From NCBI GenBank assembly GCA_000336895.1, contig AOLX01000025.1, positions 120,268 through 184,267 on the forward strand: DNA of 64,000 nt, in the 5' to 3' direction. Source of the stretch: Haloarcula argentinensis DSM 12282. GTDB lineage: Archaea; Halobacteriota; Halobacteria; Halobacteriales; Haloarculaceae. Made by a program: the position numbers and the translations under genes. The notes under the pieces were generated by a model. The model did not search any database and had not been told where the DNA came from. It worked only from the letters and a program-made list of their open reading frames with translations. How positions within the stretch are numbered: the stretch's first letter is position 1; each line of letters starts with the position of its first letter. Shown one piece after another: positions 50,711-60,314 of the stretch.

Positions 50711-52024
50711 ATGTTACAACCGGTATCCGACCGTGGGTTAGTGCGCCGGTACTATCTGTACCGTGCCACGATCGCTGTCGGATTTATCACTCCTATTTTC
50801 ACCCTGTTTCTCCTGCGAACAGTGTCTTTCACACAGCTCGGTGCCCTCTCAGCAATCTACTCAGGGCTATCTGTCGTCGGTGAGATCCCAACAGGCTACG
50901 TCGGTGACAGGCTCGGGCGGCGGGCGAGCCTCCTTCTCAGCGTGCTGTTCACCGTTGCCTCCCTCGTGGGCTTCGTTCTCGCTTCGGGTTTCCTCTGGTA
51001 TGGCTTCCTCTATGCACTGTGGGCGCTGTCGTTGACGTTACGCTCGGGTAGCATGGATGCGTGGCTGTACGATACGCTCACTGAACGACTCGACAACGGG
51101 CAGTTCAGTCATATCCGTGGCCGGGGCGACGCAGTACAGAAGTGGACTGCAGCGGTATCGATGGTTGTCGGTGGCCTGCTGTATGGGCTGCACCCGATCT
51201 ATCCATTCGTTGCCGCAATCGGTTTCAATAGTCTCGGTTTCCTCACCCTGCTCTCACTGCCTAAGAACCGCCAGTACGCCGCCCGGGGTGATGACAGTAA
51301 CTCCGTCGACTGTCTCGATCCACTGGAAACCGTCTCCGTCATCTACACGTATCTGGCTCGACCGCCGCTCCGAGCACTGGTCCTGTACATCGGGCTGTTC
51401 TATGCTGTTTTGGGCGTTTCCAGCACCTACGTCCAGCCGATGGTCGTCGAGACGCTGGGGCCGTACGCCACCGCTATCGGCGTTCAGATCCCTGCCGGTG
51501 GTCCGATCGCGGCGGCGCGAGCAGGTGAGGCCGGCGCGGCACTTGCACTTGGACTGGGTGTGCTGTACGCCACCCTGACAGCAGTGTCGTCCGCTGGCGG
51601 CTACTACGCTGGCGCAATTGAGGACCGTCTCGGCGTCCGCAGAGCCGTGGTCGTCGTGCCAGTTCTGACGGCTGTCGCGCTCGTGGTACCGCTGTGGATC
51701 GCGCTCGTGGCACTCCCGGCGTTTGCGTCGATGCGAACCGCGAAGCCGCTGGTCCAGCCGATCGCCAACGGATACATTAACGACCATGTCGAGGCGGTCG
51801 GACGGGCGACGTTGCTTTCCTCGGTGTCGATGTTGAATATGATGCTCCGGACGCCGCTGGCACTTGCTGCTGGGACCCTGGCGGATGCAACCACGGCGAC
51901 CACGACAGTCGCAGCGCTTGGCGGCCTGTTTCTCGCCACTGGTGGCGCGGTCTGGCTGTTCGGCGAGATTGCACCTGAGACAGGGACTGTTTCTGGTGAC
52001 AGGGCCAGCAAATCAGCGTCGTAA
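50711..52024 (+). CDS. MFS transporter
   Basis: 437-aa membrane protein with about 12 hydrophobic helices. The motif A loop GYVGDRLGRRASLL lies between helices 2 and 3, as in major-facilitator proteins, with a matching GAIEDRLGVRRAVV loop in the second half. The family includes drug, sugar and small-molecule exporters and importers; nothing narrows the substrate. It stands alone, between endonuclease III and the aldo/keto reductase. Codon use is a little less G+C-rich than its neighbours, but no clear transfer sign. Confidence 0.85.
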   Translation: MLQPVSDRGLVRRYYLYRATIAVGFITPIFTLFLLRTVSFTQLGALSAIYSGLSVVGEIPTGYVGDRLGRRASLLLSVLFTVASLVGFVLASGFLWYGFLYALWALSLTLRSGSMDAWLYDTLTERLDNGQFSHIRGRGDAVQKWTAAVSMVVGGLLYGLHPIYPFVAAIGFNSLGFLTLLSLPKNRQYAARGDDSNSVDCLDPLETVSVIYTYLARPPLRALVLYIGLFYAVLGVSSTYVQPMVVETLGPYATAIGVQIPAGGPIAAARAGEAGAALALGLGVLYATLTAVSSAGGYYAGAIEDRLGVRRAVVVVPVLTAVALVVPLWIALVALPAFASMRTAKPLVQPIANGYINDHVEAVGRATLLSSVSMLNMMLRTPLALAAGTLADATTATTTVAALGGLFLATGGAVWLFGEIAPETGTVSGDRASKSAS

Positions 52025-52135
52025 CTCTATCAGTGGGCGGCCGAGAATTCTACCGGGTCGCGATTAGATCGAACGCCCCCGGAACGACAAGAGCATCTCC
52101 TGACTCCAGCGTGCTTCTATCAGTTTGTATCCCGA

Positions 52136-53167
52136 TTACGCCCGGTGACCCCAGCGCTCACCGTCCTCGGCGTAGCGGGCGCTCACGATGCGGTTGAACT
52201 GGTCGTCGGACAACGAGATGTCTGTCGCGCCGACGTTCTCGTCAAGCTGGTCGACTGTGCGAGCGCCGACGATGGGGACGCAGGTGAACTCTGGCTGTTC
52301 GATGAGCCAGCGGAGCGCGACCTGCGCGGGCGTGGCGTCGAGTTCGTCCGCGACAGTACGGAGTTCGTCGAGGACGTGCCAGCCGCGCTCGGAGAGGTAG
52401 AAGTCCTCGAAGCGGTCGGACAGCGAGCCCCGCGAGCCTTCCGGCCCTTCGAAGGCCGTCGGGTCGTCGTCGTCCGTGCGCTCGTACTTGCCTGTGAGGA
52501 ACCCACCGGCCAGCGGCGAGTACGGACAAACGGCGATGTCCTGATCGGCACAGACATCGAGGTAGTCTTTCACGTCGTCGCGGTAGCCAGCGTGGAACAG
52601 CGGCTGGGTCACCTCGAAGCGCTCGTAGTCCTCGACATCGCTCTTCCAGAGGGCTTTCGTGAGTTGCCAGGCGGCCATCGTCGACGCGCCGAGATGGTGG
52701 ACCTTCCCCTCGTGTACGAGGTCGTCGAGCGTCGACAGCGTCTCCTCGATGTCGCTGTGCTTGTCCCAGCGGTGGATGTAGTAGAGGTCGAGATAGTCCG
52801 TATCGAGGCGGTCCAGTGTCCCCTCGATCTGTGCGCGGATGTGCTTGCGCCCGAGGCCGGAGTCGTTGGGACCGGGCTCGCCGCGGCCGTCGAAGGGGAA
52901 GTACACCTTCGAGGCGATGACGAAGTCCTCGCGGTCGTAGTCATCGAGCCACTCGCCGATGTACTCCTCGCTAGTCCCGTTTGGATTGCCGTAGACGTTG
53001 GCGGTGTCGATGAAGTTGATACCTCGCTCCCATGCCGCGTCGAGCAGGTTATGGGCCTCCTCGCGGTCGGTCTCGACGACGCCGCCGGTCTCCCGACCGA
53101 AGCGCCACGTGCCGAAACACAGCTGTGAAACCGTCGTTCCGGTCGAACCAAGTCTGGTGTACTCCAT
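52136..53167 (-). CDS. Aldo/keto reductase
   Basis: 343-aa NADPH-dependent reductase of the AKR fold. Catalytic tetrad is visible: Asp in FIDTANVYG with the Tyr, Lys in VIASKVYFPF, His in YYIHRWDKH. The C-terminal cofactor-binding segment is CVPIVGARTVDQLDENVGA. ATG 53167 (MEYTRLG) is the normal family start, while the longer frame to 53239 is not AKR-like. Typical substrates are aldehydes and ketoses; exact role unknown. Confidence 0.9.
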   Translation of the reverse strand: MEYTRLGSTGTTVSQLCFGTWRFGRETGGVVETDREEAHNLLDAAWERGINFIDTANVYGNPNGTSEEYIGEWLDDYDREDFVIASKVYFPFDGRGEPGPNDSGLGRKHIRAQIEGTLDRLDTDYLDLYYIHRWDKHSDIEETLSTLDDLVHEGKVHHLGASTMAAWQLTKALWKSDVEDYERFEVTQPLFHAGYRDDVKDYLDVCADQDIAVCPYSPLAGGFLTGKYERTDDDDPTAFEGPEGSRGSLSDRFEDFYLSERGWHVLDELRTVADELDATPAQVALRWLIEQPEFTCVPIVGARTVDQLDENVGATDISLSDDQFNRIVSARYAEDGERWGHRA

Positions 53168-53260
53168 ATCGGGGCCACGTCGGGCAACCCGAAAAAGGGG
53201 CGCGGTCCCGGCGAAGGCTGTCCGGTATCGGCCGCTCACTCGCTCTGTCGCACCCGCGAA

Positions 53261-53689
53261 TCAGAACTGACTGCCAGACGCTCGGACGGCCGCGACGACC
53301 AGCCTGGTCACCAGCACGAACGCCACCAGCGAGAGATTCGGGACAGTCAGGCCGAGCACGCGGTACTGAATCTGCGCACAGCTGATCGCGCCGATGCCAC
53401 AGGTCGTCTGGCTCACCTGCAGCCAGGAGTGGTAGGCCGCGATAGCGGCTCCCGGAACCGCAAGCGGCAGCGCCGTCCGGACGACGCTGGGACGGCGCTC
53501 GACAGCAGCGACACCGAGGACGACCACCAGCGGGTACATCAGAATTCGCTGATACCAGCAGAGCCGACAGGGTGTCAGCCCGAGGCCCAGCGAGAGATAG
53601 AGGCTGCCGGCCGTCGCAACGGCGGCGACAGCGGTGGCGGCGGCCAACAGGAGTCGGGGCCGATTAGAGACGAATCGGGAGTCAACCAC
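53261..53689 (-). CDS. dsbB: Disulfide bond formation protein B
   Basis: Membrane oxidase passing electrons from periplasmic-side thiols to quinones, driving disulfide formation in exported proteins. 142 aa with four hydrophobic helices. The first redox pair is C41-R-L-C44 in TPCRLCWYQRILMYPL and the second C97/C104 (TTCGIGAISC) in the other loop. The WYQR block is typical of the family. No partner thiol oxidase lies nearby. Confidence 0.9.
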   Translation of the reverse strand: MVDSRFVSNRPRLLLAAATAVAAVATAGSLYLSLGLGLTPCRLCWYQRILMYPLVVVLGVAAVERRPSVVRTALPLAVPGAAIAAYHSWLQVSQTTCGIGAISCAQIQYRVLGLTVPNLSLVAFVLVTRLVVAAVRASGSQF

Positions 53690-53802
53690 AGGGAGTTCAG
53701 TGTCTGCTGGGAGAAAAAGCGTTCCGAGAGTGGCACGCTTTCTCGGCTCCCGGCTAACTCGCCAGCACTCGCTTTTTCAGTCTCCCCGCCGACAGCCAGC
53801 GT

Positions 53803-54105
53803 ATGCCCGACGATTCGGACCCCGAGGCGAACCTCGAACAGTGGAAGTCCGCGATGCAGGAGGAACACGCTGAAGCCATCGCAAACCCCGATCCCAACGA
53901 ATCTCACCAGATCGAGGGCGTGGCACAGGTCACGTACCGGGTGACTTTCGACTACGACGCCGAGGATGACGCGCTCAAACGGGCCAGCGCTGAGGAGGTC
54001 GACGATCTGACCGATCCCGAACTGCTCTCCTGTGTGTGCGGCGTTCGCGGGATGACACCCGAGGAAGCCCGGGAGCACATGGCCGCCGCTGTCGAACGAG
54101 AATAA
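53803..54105 (+). CDS. Conserved haloarchaeal hypothetical protein with a Cys-x-Cys motif
   Basis: 100-aa acidic protein. After a disordered N-terminus comes a beta segment (GVAQVTYRVTFDYDAED) and then LTDPELLSCVCGVRGMTPEEAREHM, with a C-x-C pair and a helical end. Seen widely in haloarchaea as an unnamed protein, to my knowledge. It could bind a metal; function unknown. Convergent with the phosphoribosyltransferase gene. Confidence 0.65.
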   Translation: MPDDSDPEANLEQWKSAMQEEHAEAIANPDPNESHQIEGVAQVTYRVTFDYDAEDDALKRASAEEVDDLTDPELLSCVCGVRGMTPEEAREHMAAAVERE

Positions 54106-54124
54106 GCCGGCCCGAACTACCGAC

Positions 54125-54673
54125 TCAGTCGTGGATGGTCACGCCGCTCTGGTCGACCGAGATGTCGAGCAGGCTGGTCACATCGTAGTCAGTGTCGTCA
54201 AGCGCTGAATCGCCCTGTTTCCGGAAGACGACGACGATATCCGAGATGTCCGCCCCGATGTCGTCGAGCGCCTCACAGATGGCGGCCATTGTCCCGCCGG
54301 TCGAGAGCAGGTCGTCGACAATGAGCAGGTCGTCGCCCGCCTCAATGTCGTTGATGAACATCTCCGATTCGGAGTAGCCAGTGGTCTTGTGCAGCGGCAC
54401 CTCGTCGTCGAGGCCGTAGGAGCGCTTGCGGATGACCACGAGCGGGATATCCGTCTGCAGTGAGAGCGCGGTTGCGATGTGGATGCCCATCGCCTCCGGG
54501 GCGACGATCTTGTCCACGTCGAGGTCGGCCGCCCGCGTCACACCGACGACGACCTCGCGGAGGAGTTCCGGCTCCAGCATCGGGACGCCGTTGCTGAGCG
54601 GGTGGACCAGATAGGAGTATCCATCCTTGTCGATGATCGGGGCCTCGTGTAGCGACTCGCGGAGCTTCTCCAT
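54125..54673 (-). CDS. hpt: Purine (hypoxanthine/adenine) phosphoribosyltransferase
   Basis: 182-aa salvage enzyme that joins a purine base to PRPP. The PRPP loop LLIVDDLLSTGGTM and the preceding IVAPEAMGIHIATAL define the type I phosphoribosyltransferase fold; VIRKRSYGLDDEVPLHKTTGYSESEM is the hypoxanthine-type segment. Archaeal homologues often act on hypoxanthine or guanine, though some prefer adenine. ATG 54673 was chosen; the longer open frame continues antisense through the CrtI gene. Confidence 0.87.
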   Translation of the reverse strand: MEKLRESLHEAPIIDKDGYSYLVHPLSNGVPMLEPELLREVVVGVTRAADLDVDKIVAPEAMGIHIATALSLQTDIPLVVIRKRSYGLDDEVPLHKTTGYSESEMFINDIEAGDDLLIVDDLLSTGGTMAAICEALDDIGADISDIVVVFRKQGDSALDDTDYDVTSLLDISVDQSGVTIHD

Positions 54674-54788
54674 GCCCCCGTTACCTGAAGCGGGACAATA
54701 AACTGTTCGAGGCTCCGCCGCGATGTGTGCAACGGTAGCACGCTGTGATTCGGACGGTTCGCGCGAACTGCCCGCCCAGAGGACGGCG

Positions 54789-56312
54789 TCAATCCGCCGT
54801 CGAGGCCGAGCGGTCCTGTTTCGTCTCGAACGGGCTGTCCTCGATGATGTCCCGGGCGGTGTGTTCGCCGCTGATAAGACACATCGGCATCCCGATGCCG
54901 GGCGTCGTGTAGGCTCCAGTGTAGTAGAGTCCGTCGAGGCGGGCGCGGTGGCCGGGACGGAGCGGCCCGGTCTGGAACAGGGTATGTGCCAGCCCGAGCG
55001 CCGTCCCCTGGGGGTCGCCATAGCGCTCGGCGAACTCGCTGACACACGCCGTCTCTTCGACGACGATGCGGTCGCGGAGGTCCACACCGGTCTGTTCGGC
55101 GAGGTCGTCCAGAACGAACTCCCGGTACTCCTCTCGGATGTCGGGGCCGTCGTCCAGCCCCGGCGCGATGGGGACCAGGATGACGACGGTGTGATGGCCG
55201 TCGGGCGCGACCGTCTCGTCGGTCTTCGACGTGACCGACAGGTAGTACGCGGGGTCGTCGGGCCACGCCGGGCGGTCGAAGATCTGCTGGAAGTGGTCGT
55301 CCCAGTCTGTCGGCAGGACCAGCGAATGGTGGGCGAGTGGGTCCACGTCGCCCTCGACGCCGAGATACAGCATGAACGCCGACGGCGCGTACGTCTGGTC
55401 GTCCCAGTGGTCCGGGTCGTGGTCGCGGGCAGCGGGGTCGAGCAGATTCTGCTCGGTGTAGGCGGGATTGGCGTTGCTGACCACGACATCGGAGGTGACG
55501 ACACCATCCTCGGTGGTCAGTTCGAACGCCCCCGCCTCGCCGGCGATGTGTTGGACTTCAGTTCCAGTCTGGATGTCGACGCCGAGGTCCCGGGCCAGCG
55601 ACCCGAGGCCGTCGACGACGCCGGCGATGCCGCCCTCCGGGTAGAACACGTTCATGTTCAGGTCGACGTGGCTCATGATGCTGTACAGCGCCGGGGTGTT
55701 GTGCGGCGCGCCGCCGAGAAACACCAGCGTGTATTCGAGCAACTGCCGGAGCTTGGGGTGGTCGATGTAGCGGCTGACGTAGTCGTCCATCGAGCCGAAC
55801 AGTCGGGCCCGCGGCGCAAGCGGGAGCAGGTCGGTGTCGACGTAGTCCCGCAGGCGCTCGCGGCCCTCGTAGACGACCCGGTCCATCGCGAGGTCGTAGT
55901 TCTGTTCGGCCCGTTCGAGATACTCGGCCAGCGCGTCGCCGGCTCCATCCTCGTAGGATTCGAACACCTCGTACGCGTTCTCGCGGTTTGGCCGCATCGT
56001 CACGCGGTCCCCGTCCTTCCAGAACACCCGGTACTGGGGGTCCAGTCGCTCCAGTTCGTAGTAGTCCGCTGGTTCGCGGTCGAAGTGCTCGAAGAAGCGC
56101 TCGAACACGTCGGGCATCAGGTACCACGACGGGCCGGTGTCGAACCGGAAGCCGTCGCGGTCGAGGACGCCCGCGTGGCCGCCGAGGCGGTCGTGGCGTT
56201 CGAGCAGTCGCACGTCGGCCCCGGCGTCGGCCAAGTAGCACGCAGCCGAGAGGCCGCCGAAGCCGCCGCCGACGACGGTCACCGTCCGGTCGCTTGGGAG
56301 GCCATCACGCAT
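54789..56312 (-). CDS. CrtI-type phytoene desaturase family oxidoreductase
   Basis: 507-aa FAD enzyme of carotenoid synthesis. The dinucleotide motif VVGGGFGGLSAACYLADAGADV is at residues ~12-33, RLGGHAGVLDRDGFRFDTGPSWYLMPDVFERFF and the C-terminal YTGAYTTPGIGMPMCLISGEHTA are the family signatures. It would desaturate phytoene toward lycopene or make bacterioruberin precursors. ATG at 56312 (MRDG); a GTG two codons upstream is possible. Divergent from a Brp/Blh retinal-forming gene, so both may supply retinal proteins and carotenoids. Confidence 0.88.
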   Translation of the reverse strand: MRDGLPSDRTVTVVGGGFGGLSAACYLADAGADVRLLERHDRLGGHAGVLDRDGFRFDTGPSWYLMPDVFERFFEHFDREPADYYELERLDPQYRVFWKDGDRVTMRPNRENAYEVFESYEDGAGDALAEYLERAEQNYDLAMDRVVYEGRERLRDYVDTDLLPLAPRARLFGSMDDYVSRYIDHPKLRQLLEYTLVFLGGAPHNTPALYSIMSHVDLNMNVFYPEGGIAGVVDGLGSLARDLGVDIQTGTEVQHIAGEAGAFELTTEDGVVTSDVVVSNANPAYTEQNLLDPAARDHDPDHWDDQTYAPSAFMLYLGVEGDVDPLAHHSLVLPTDWDDHFQQIFDRPAWPDDPAYYLSVTSKTDETVAPDGHHTVVILVPIAPGLDDGPDIREEYREFVLDDLAEQTGVDLRDRIVVEETACVSEFAERYGDPQGTALGLAHTLFQTGPLRPGHRARLDGLYYTGAYTTPGIGMPMCLISGEHTARDIIEDSPFETKQDRSASTAD

Positions 56313-56461
56313 ACCCACTGCTAACGACTACGCCTGAAAAAGGGTTCCTCGGATTCCCAGAGCCTCACAACGGATATCTCCCGATTCAAACCACCGATCC
56401 GTTCCCAGTTCGCTGGAATCCCGTGCATCGTTTATTGTGAGTATTTCCCTAGGCTCGCGAT

Positions 56462-57526
56462 ATGCCCACGACCAGCCTGGGGTCTGTCTGGCAGCGGCAT
56501 CGAGACACTGACCGCCATCCGTCGCTTTTGCTTTCGCGGGCGAGCCTGCTGGTACTTGCTGTCATTTTCGGTCTCCTCGGCGCTGCCGAGGTCCGAGTTC
56601 CGCTCCGGGCACAGATGGTGGTGTACCTCGTCGGGATGGTCGCGCTCAACCTCCCCCATGGCGGGTACGAACACTTCGAGAACCTCCGCCGCCGTCGCCC
56701 CTCGTTTCGCTGGCGCTACGTCGCGGTGTATCTGGCGGCCATCGGCGGGTTCGTCGGCCTGTTCCTCACCGCACCAGTCGCCGGCCTCGCGCTGGCGCTG
56801 ACTGTCGCCATGGCGAAGGGTGGCCTCGGCGGCCTGCAAGTGCTGGAAGCCACGAGCGGCACTGACCACCTGCAGACCCGGTTCCAGCGCGGGCTGGCGG
56901 CGGCTGTCCGCGGCGGTGCGGTGATGCTCGTCCCAATCGTGTTCTGGCCGGAGACGTTCCACGCATTCAGTTCGCTGATGGTCGGCCTCGTCGAACCGGG
57001 GGCACTCTCGTCGTACGCGGGGTCGTTCGACACAACTCGGCTCGTTATCGGGTCGGGCTACGGGCTCGCTCTGACGGCGCATATCGTGCTGGGCTACGTC
57101 CGCGGCGGCGGCCGCTCCTGGCTCGTCGACGCCGGGGAGTCGCTCCTGCTCGCGACATACTTCGCGTTCGTTCCGGTCCTCGTCGCCGTCGGCCTGTACT
57201 TCCCGTTCTGGTACTCCGCCCGGCAGGTGGCGCGGACGGCGTCCGTCGAGACAGAGCCGGTCGGCGACGAGCGCTGGGACCTGCTCGGCGGCGCGGACGC
57301 CTCGACCGTTGCGCTCCGCGCTTGGGTCGTCCTCGTTGTCGGAGCGCTGGCCACCTTCGGCGTCCTCGTCGCCGTCTACTGGGCGTTCCCGAACCCGCTG
57401 GGAACGAGCAATCTGCTCCCCGGCGCGGTGGCGTTCTGGAGTATGTTCATCAGCATCGTCGCACTCCCGCACATCGTCGTCGGGTCGCTCCTTGACCGGG
57501 ACCGTGGTATCTGGTACGTGCCGTGA
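56462..57526 (+). CDS. brp: Brp/Blh-family beta-carotene 15,15'-dioxygenase
   Basis: 354-aa membrane enzyme expected to split beta-carotene into two retinals for bacteriorhodopsin-type proteins. About eight hydrophobic helices. Iron-ligand regions: NLPHGGYEHFENLR near the N-terminus, YFPFWYSARQVA, and VALPHIVVGSLL at the C-terminus. The NLPHGGYEH block differs from the commoner GxxHG-x-xD by Glu in place of Asp, and FWYSARQ replaces FWHSxxH; a divergent ligand set is possible. A TATA-like TTTATT lies ~29 bp upstream. No opsin gene is in this window. Confidence 0.87.
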   Translation: MPTTSLGSVWQRHRDTDRHPSLLLSRASLLVLAVIFGLLGAAEVRVPLRAQMVVYLVGMVALNLPHGGYEHFENLRRRRPSFRWRYVAVYLAAIGGFVGLFLTAPVAGLALALTVAMAKGGLGGLQVLEATSGTDHLQTRFQRGLAAAVRGGAVMLVPIVFWPETFHAFSSLMVGLVEPGALSSYAGSFDTTRLVIGSGYGLALTAHIVLGYVRGGGRSWLVDAGESLLLATYFAFVPVLVAVGLYFPFWYSARQVARTASVETEPVGDERWDLLGGADASTVALRAWVVLVVGALATFGVLVAVYWAFPNPLGTSNLLPGAVAFWSMFISIVALPHIVVGSLLDRDRGIWYVP

Positions 57527-57604
57527 CAACCCACTCTTCCGAAGGACCGCGACGCCGACCCGCAGATGACTAACTTTCTGTAGCTGGCGGACACCCGGGA
57601 CAGT

Positions 57605-58795
57605 ATGTCCGAGTTCCGCCCCGTCCCGGTGGCCGACCGCGAAGCCTGCCAGCGGATACTTCAGTACGCGTTCGCGCCTAGCAGGGGACCTGTAATCCCA
57701 GACTCAGACGACGACTGGCCGCCGTCGCTGTTCGACCAGCGAGGCCTCTACGACGGTGACACCCTCCGGGCCGTCTGCAAGCTGTATTTCCTCGACACAA
57801 CTGTTCGCGGCGCGGCGACGACGGTTGGTGGCCTCGGTGCGGTGGCAACGCCGCCAGAGCACCGCGGGCAGGGGTTCGCTGCCGACCTCTGTCGACACGC
57901 ACTGTCTGAGTACCGCGAATCCGGTGTCGGGCTCGTCACTCTCTGGCCGTTTTCGACGCCGTTCTACCACCGTCTGGGCTGGGGGACGGCGAACACCTAT
58001 CGCCACTTCGATCTGCCGCCGTCGGCGTTCCCGAACGACGACACTGCCGGACAGCTGGTCCGTCTCGATGCCGACGACTGGGAGCGTCTCCGGCAGGTTG
58101 AGTCCGCTGCGGCCGCCGGGACGGCGCTCTCGCTCCATCGCTCGGAGGCGTGGTGGCGCGAGCGGACCCTCGCCGACTGGGACGGCGGCGGCGTTCCGTA
58201 CTGCTACGGCTACGAACGCGACGGCGACCTCCGTGGGTACCTTGTGTACACCGTCGCGGACGACACCGACCACACGCTCTCGGTTTCGAACTTCGCGGCT
58301 GTCGACGAGGAGGCCCGCCGCGCGCTGTTTGCGTTCCTCGGGCATCACGGCGCACAGATCGAGCGCGTCACGCTCCAGCTACCGCCTGACACTGACCTCC
58401 TCCATCGCGTCGACGATCCTGGCGCGGTCGACTGCACGGTCGAAACCGGGCCGATGGTTCGGCTCACCGACGTGAGCCACCTCGAACGCCTCGACTGGAC
58501 CGGGGGCGATCTCAACTGTACGCTCTCGGTCAGTGACCCGCTGCTCGACCGCAACGACGGTCTGTTCCGGCTAGCAGTGAGCGATGGCACCGCGACGGTC
58601 GACCCGCGTCCGCCTGCCGACTCAACAGCCGACGCGACCGTCGACATCGCGACCCTCTCTCAGCTGGCCGTTGGTATGCACGGCGTTGCTGCCGCTGAAC
58701 GGCTGGCTGGTCTGGAGATACACGATGAGGCGGCTCGCGAGCCGCTCGCGGACGTTTTCCAGCCCGAATCCGTCTATCTGGGCGAGTTCTTCTGA
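57605..58795 (+). CDS. Eis-like GNAT N-acetyltransferase
   Basis: 396-aa protein of the Eis fold: an N-terminal GNAT domain with the CoA loop GGLGAVATPPEHRGQGFAADLCRHAL (residues ~75-100), a second GNAT domain (LVYTVADDTDHTLSVSNFAAVDEEARRALFAFL) and a C-terminal SCP2-like segment ending FQPESVYLGEFF, including the terminal carboxylate typical of this family. Bacterial Eis acetylates aminoglycosides; the archaeal substrate is unknown. Confidence 0.85.
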   Translation: MSEFRPVPVADREACQRILQYAFAPSRGPVIPDSDDDWPPSLFDQRGLYDGDTLRAVCKLYFLDTTVRGAATTVGGLGAVATPPEHRGQGFAADLCRHALSEYRESGVGLVTLWPFSTPFYHRLGWGTANTYRHFDLPPSAFPNDDTAGQLVRLDADDWERLRQVESAAAAGTALSLHRSEAWWRERTLADWDGGGVPYCYGYERDGDLRGYLVYTVADDTDHTLSVSNFAAVDEEARRALFAFLGHHGAQIERVTLQLPPDTDLLHRVDDPGAVDCTVETGPMVRLTDVSHLERLDWTGGDLNCTLSVSDPLLDRNDGLFRLAVSDGTATVDPRPPADSTADATVDIATLSQLAVGMHGVAAAERLAGLEIHDEAAREPLADVFQPESVYLGEFF

Positions 58796-58880
58796 GACTG
58801 GCTGTAACTGCAACAGGATACTTGCCACTCCGGTAGTGGCGAACTCTCAAAAGACGGACAGCCGACCGCCTGAGAGACAC

Positions 58881-60260
58881 TCACTCAGCCGAGGGCGAGT
58901 CGTCAGCGTCGCCCTCAGTGATCTGGATCTTCGATATGCGGGTGCCGTCGACGCTCGTCACCTCGAACACGTATCCGGCCGCTTCGGCGACATCGCCGAC
59001 TTCCGGGGCGCGGTCGAGCTGACTCAGCACCAGCCCGCCGATGGTTTCGACCGCGTCCCTGTCGAGGTCGACACCGAGGGCCTCGCTGACTGTCGACAGC
59101 GGGACACCGCCGTCGGCGTCGTAGCTCCCGTCGCTTTGTTTGCGGATCGCGTGTTCGCGGCCGTCGACGTCGAACTCATCGCGCAGGTCGCCGACGACGG
59201 CCTCGACCACGTCCTCGATTGTCGCGATGCCCTCCAGCGACCCCCACTCGTCGATGACCGCGGCCATCTGCCGGCGGTCCTGCCTGAACTGCAACAGGAG
59301 GTCGTTGATAGCTGTCGTCTCCGGGACGACCGGTATTTCGCGGGCGATGTCGCCGGCAGTTGCGGTCTCGTTGCCTTCCTCGCCGGCCCGCAGCACGTCT
59401 TTGACGTCGATGAATCCGACAATCTGGTCGCTGTCGTCGGTGTCGACTACCGGATAGCGGGTGTGGCCTTCGTCGAGAACGACTCCCCGGATATCCGACA
59501 GCGTGGCGTTGGCTGGCACGCTCACAACGTCGGGACCCGGGACCATGACCTCCCGGACGACCGTATCGTCGAGGTCGAACACGCGCTCGATCATGTCGAC
59601 TTCCGCCGCGTCGATGTTCCCTTCTTCGCCGGACTGGGCCAGCACCCGGCGTATCTCGCGCTCGCCGAGCGTCTCGTCCGTCTCCGAGACTGGCGGGACA
59701 CCTAGCAATTGTGTAAAGGCGTTGGCCGAGCCGTTGAACACGACGATACCGGGGTAAAACGGGTAGTAAAACAACTTCATCGGCGGCGCAAGCAACAGCG
59801 AGAGCCGCTCAGTCCGGGCAATGGCGAACGTCTTCGGCGCGAGTTCGCCGAAGACAACGTGGAGGAACGTGATGATCGTGAACCCGATTGCGAACGCCAC
59901 AAGGTGGAGAAGGCTCTCGGGCAGTACCGGAGCAAGGACGGGTTCAAGCAGCGCCGCGACGGCTGGCTCACCGACCCATCCCAGTCCCAGCGAGGCGAGC
60001 GTAATCCCGAGCTGGGTCACCGCGAGATAGTTGTCTAGGTCCGCCATCACTGCCTGAAGCGAGCCCGCGCCGGCTCGGCCTTCGTCAGCGAGCTGTTCGA
60101 CCGACGTGCCGCGAACGCGAACGAACGCGAACTCAGCGGCGACGAAAAAGCCGTTCAGTCCCACGAGTACCAGCGCCGCGAGGAGTTGCGCCGCCGAGAG
60201 CGCGAGGTTTACCATCGCACCCTCCGGGCGGAGCGCGTCGGCGTGTGCATACACACCCAT
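58881..60260 (-). CDS. CNNM/CorC-type membrane protein (DUF21, CBS pair, CorC_HlyC)
   Basis: 459-aa hemolysin-family protein, implicated in Mg2+ or other divalent-cation export or sensing. Order: DUF21 membrane domain with about four helices (ALVLVGLNGFFVAAEFAFVR, VFGELAPKTFAIARTERLS), two CBS domains (ETLGEREIRRVLAQ to RYPVVD and IVGFIDVKDVL to AAVIDEWGSLEGIATIEDVVE) and a C-terminal CorC_HlyC domain. The CBS pair may bind ATP. ATG 60260 is the longest ATG start; an ATG at 60215 (MVNLALS) begins nearer to family homology and is a fair alternative. Confidence 0.87.
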   Translation of the reverse strand: MGVYAHADALRPEGAMVNLALSAAQLLAALVLVGLNGFFVAAEFAFVRVRGTSVEQLADEGRAGAGSLQAVMADLDNYLAVTQLGITLASLGLGWVGEPAVAALLEPVLAPVLPESLLHLVAFAIGFTIITFLHVVFGELAPKTFAIARTERLSLLLAPPMKLFYYPFYPGIVVFNGSANAFTQLLGVPPVSETDETLGEREIRRVLAQSGEEGNIDAAEVDMIERVFDLDDTVVREVMVPGPDVVSVPANATLSDIRGVVLDEGHTRYPVVDTDDSDQIVGFIDVKDVLRAGEEGNETATAGDIAREIPVVPETTAINDLLLQFRQDRRQMAAVIDEWGSLEGIATIEDVVEAVVGDLRDEFDVDGREHAIRKQSDGSYDADGGVPLSTVSEALGVDLDRDAVETIGGLVLSQLDRAPEVGDVAEAAGYVFEVTSVDGTRISKIQITEGDADDSPSAE

Positions 60261-60314
60261 CCCCCTCACCGTACTAAAACACTGGAATGTCCTCGCCCGT
60301 ACCGCCCTCGTTTC

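Noticed and set aside
54723..56324. 533-aa open frame on the plus strand
   Set aside because: Antisense shadow of the CrtI-type desaturase, whose motifs are unambiguous.
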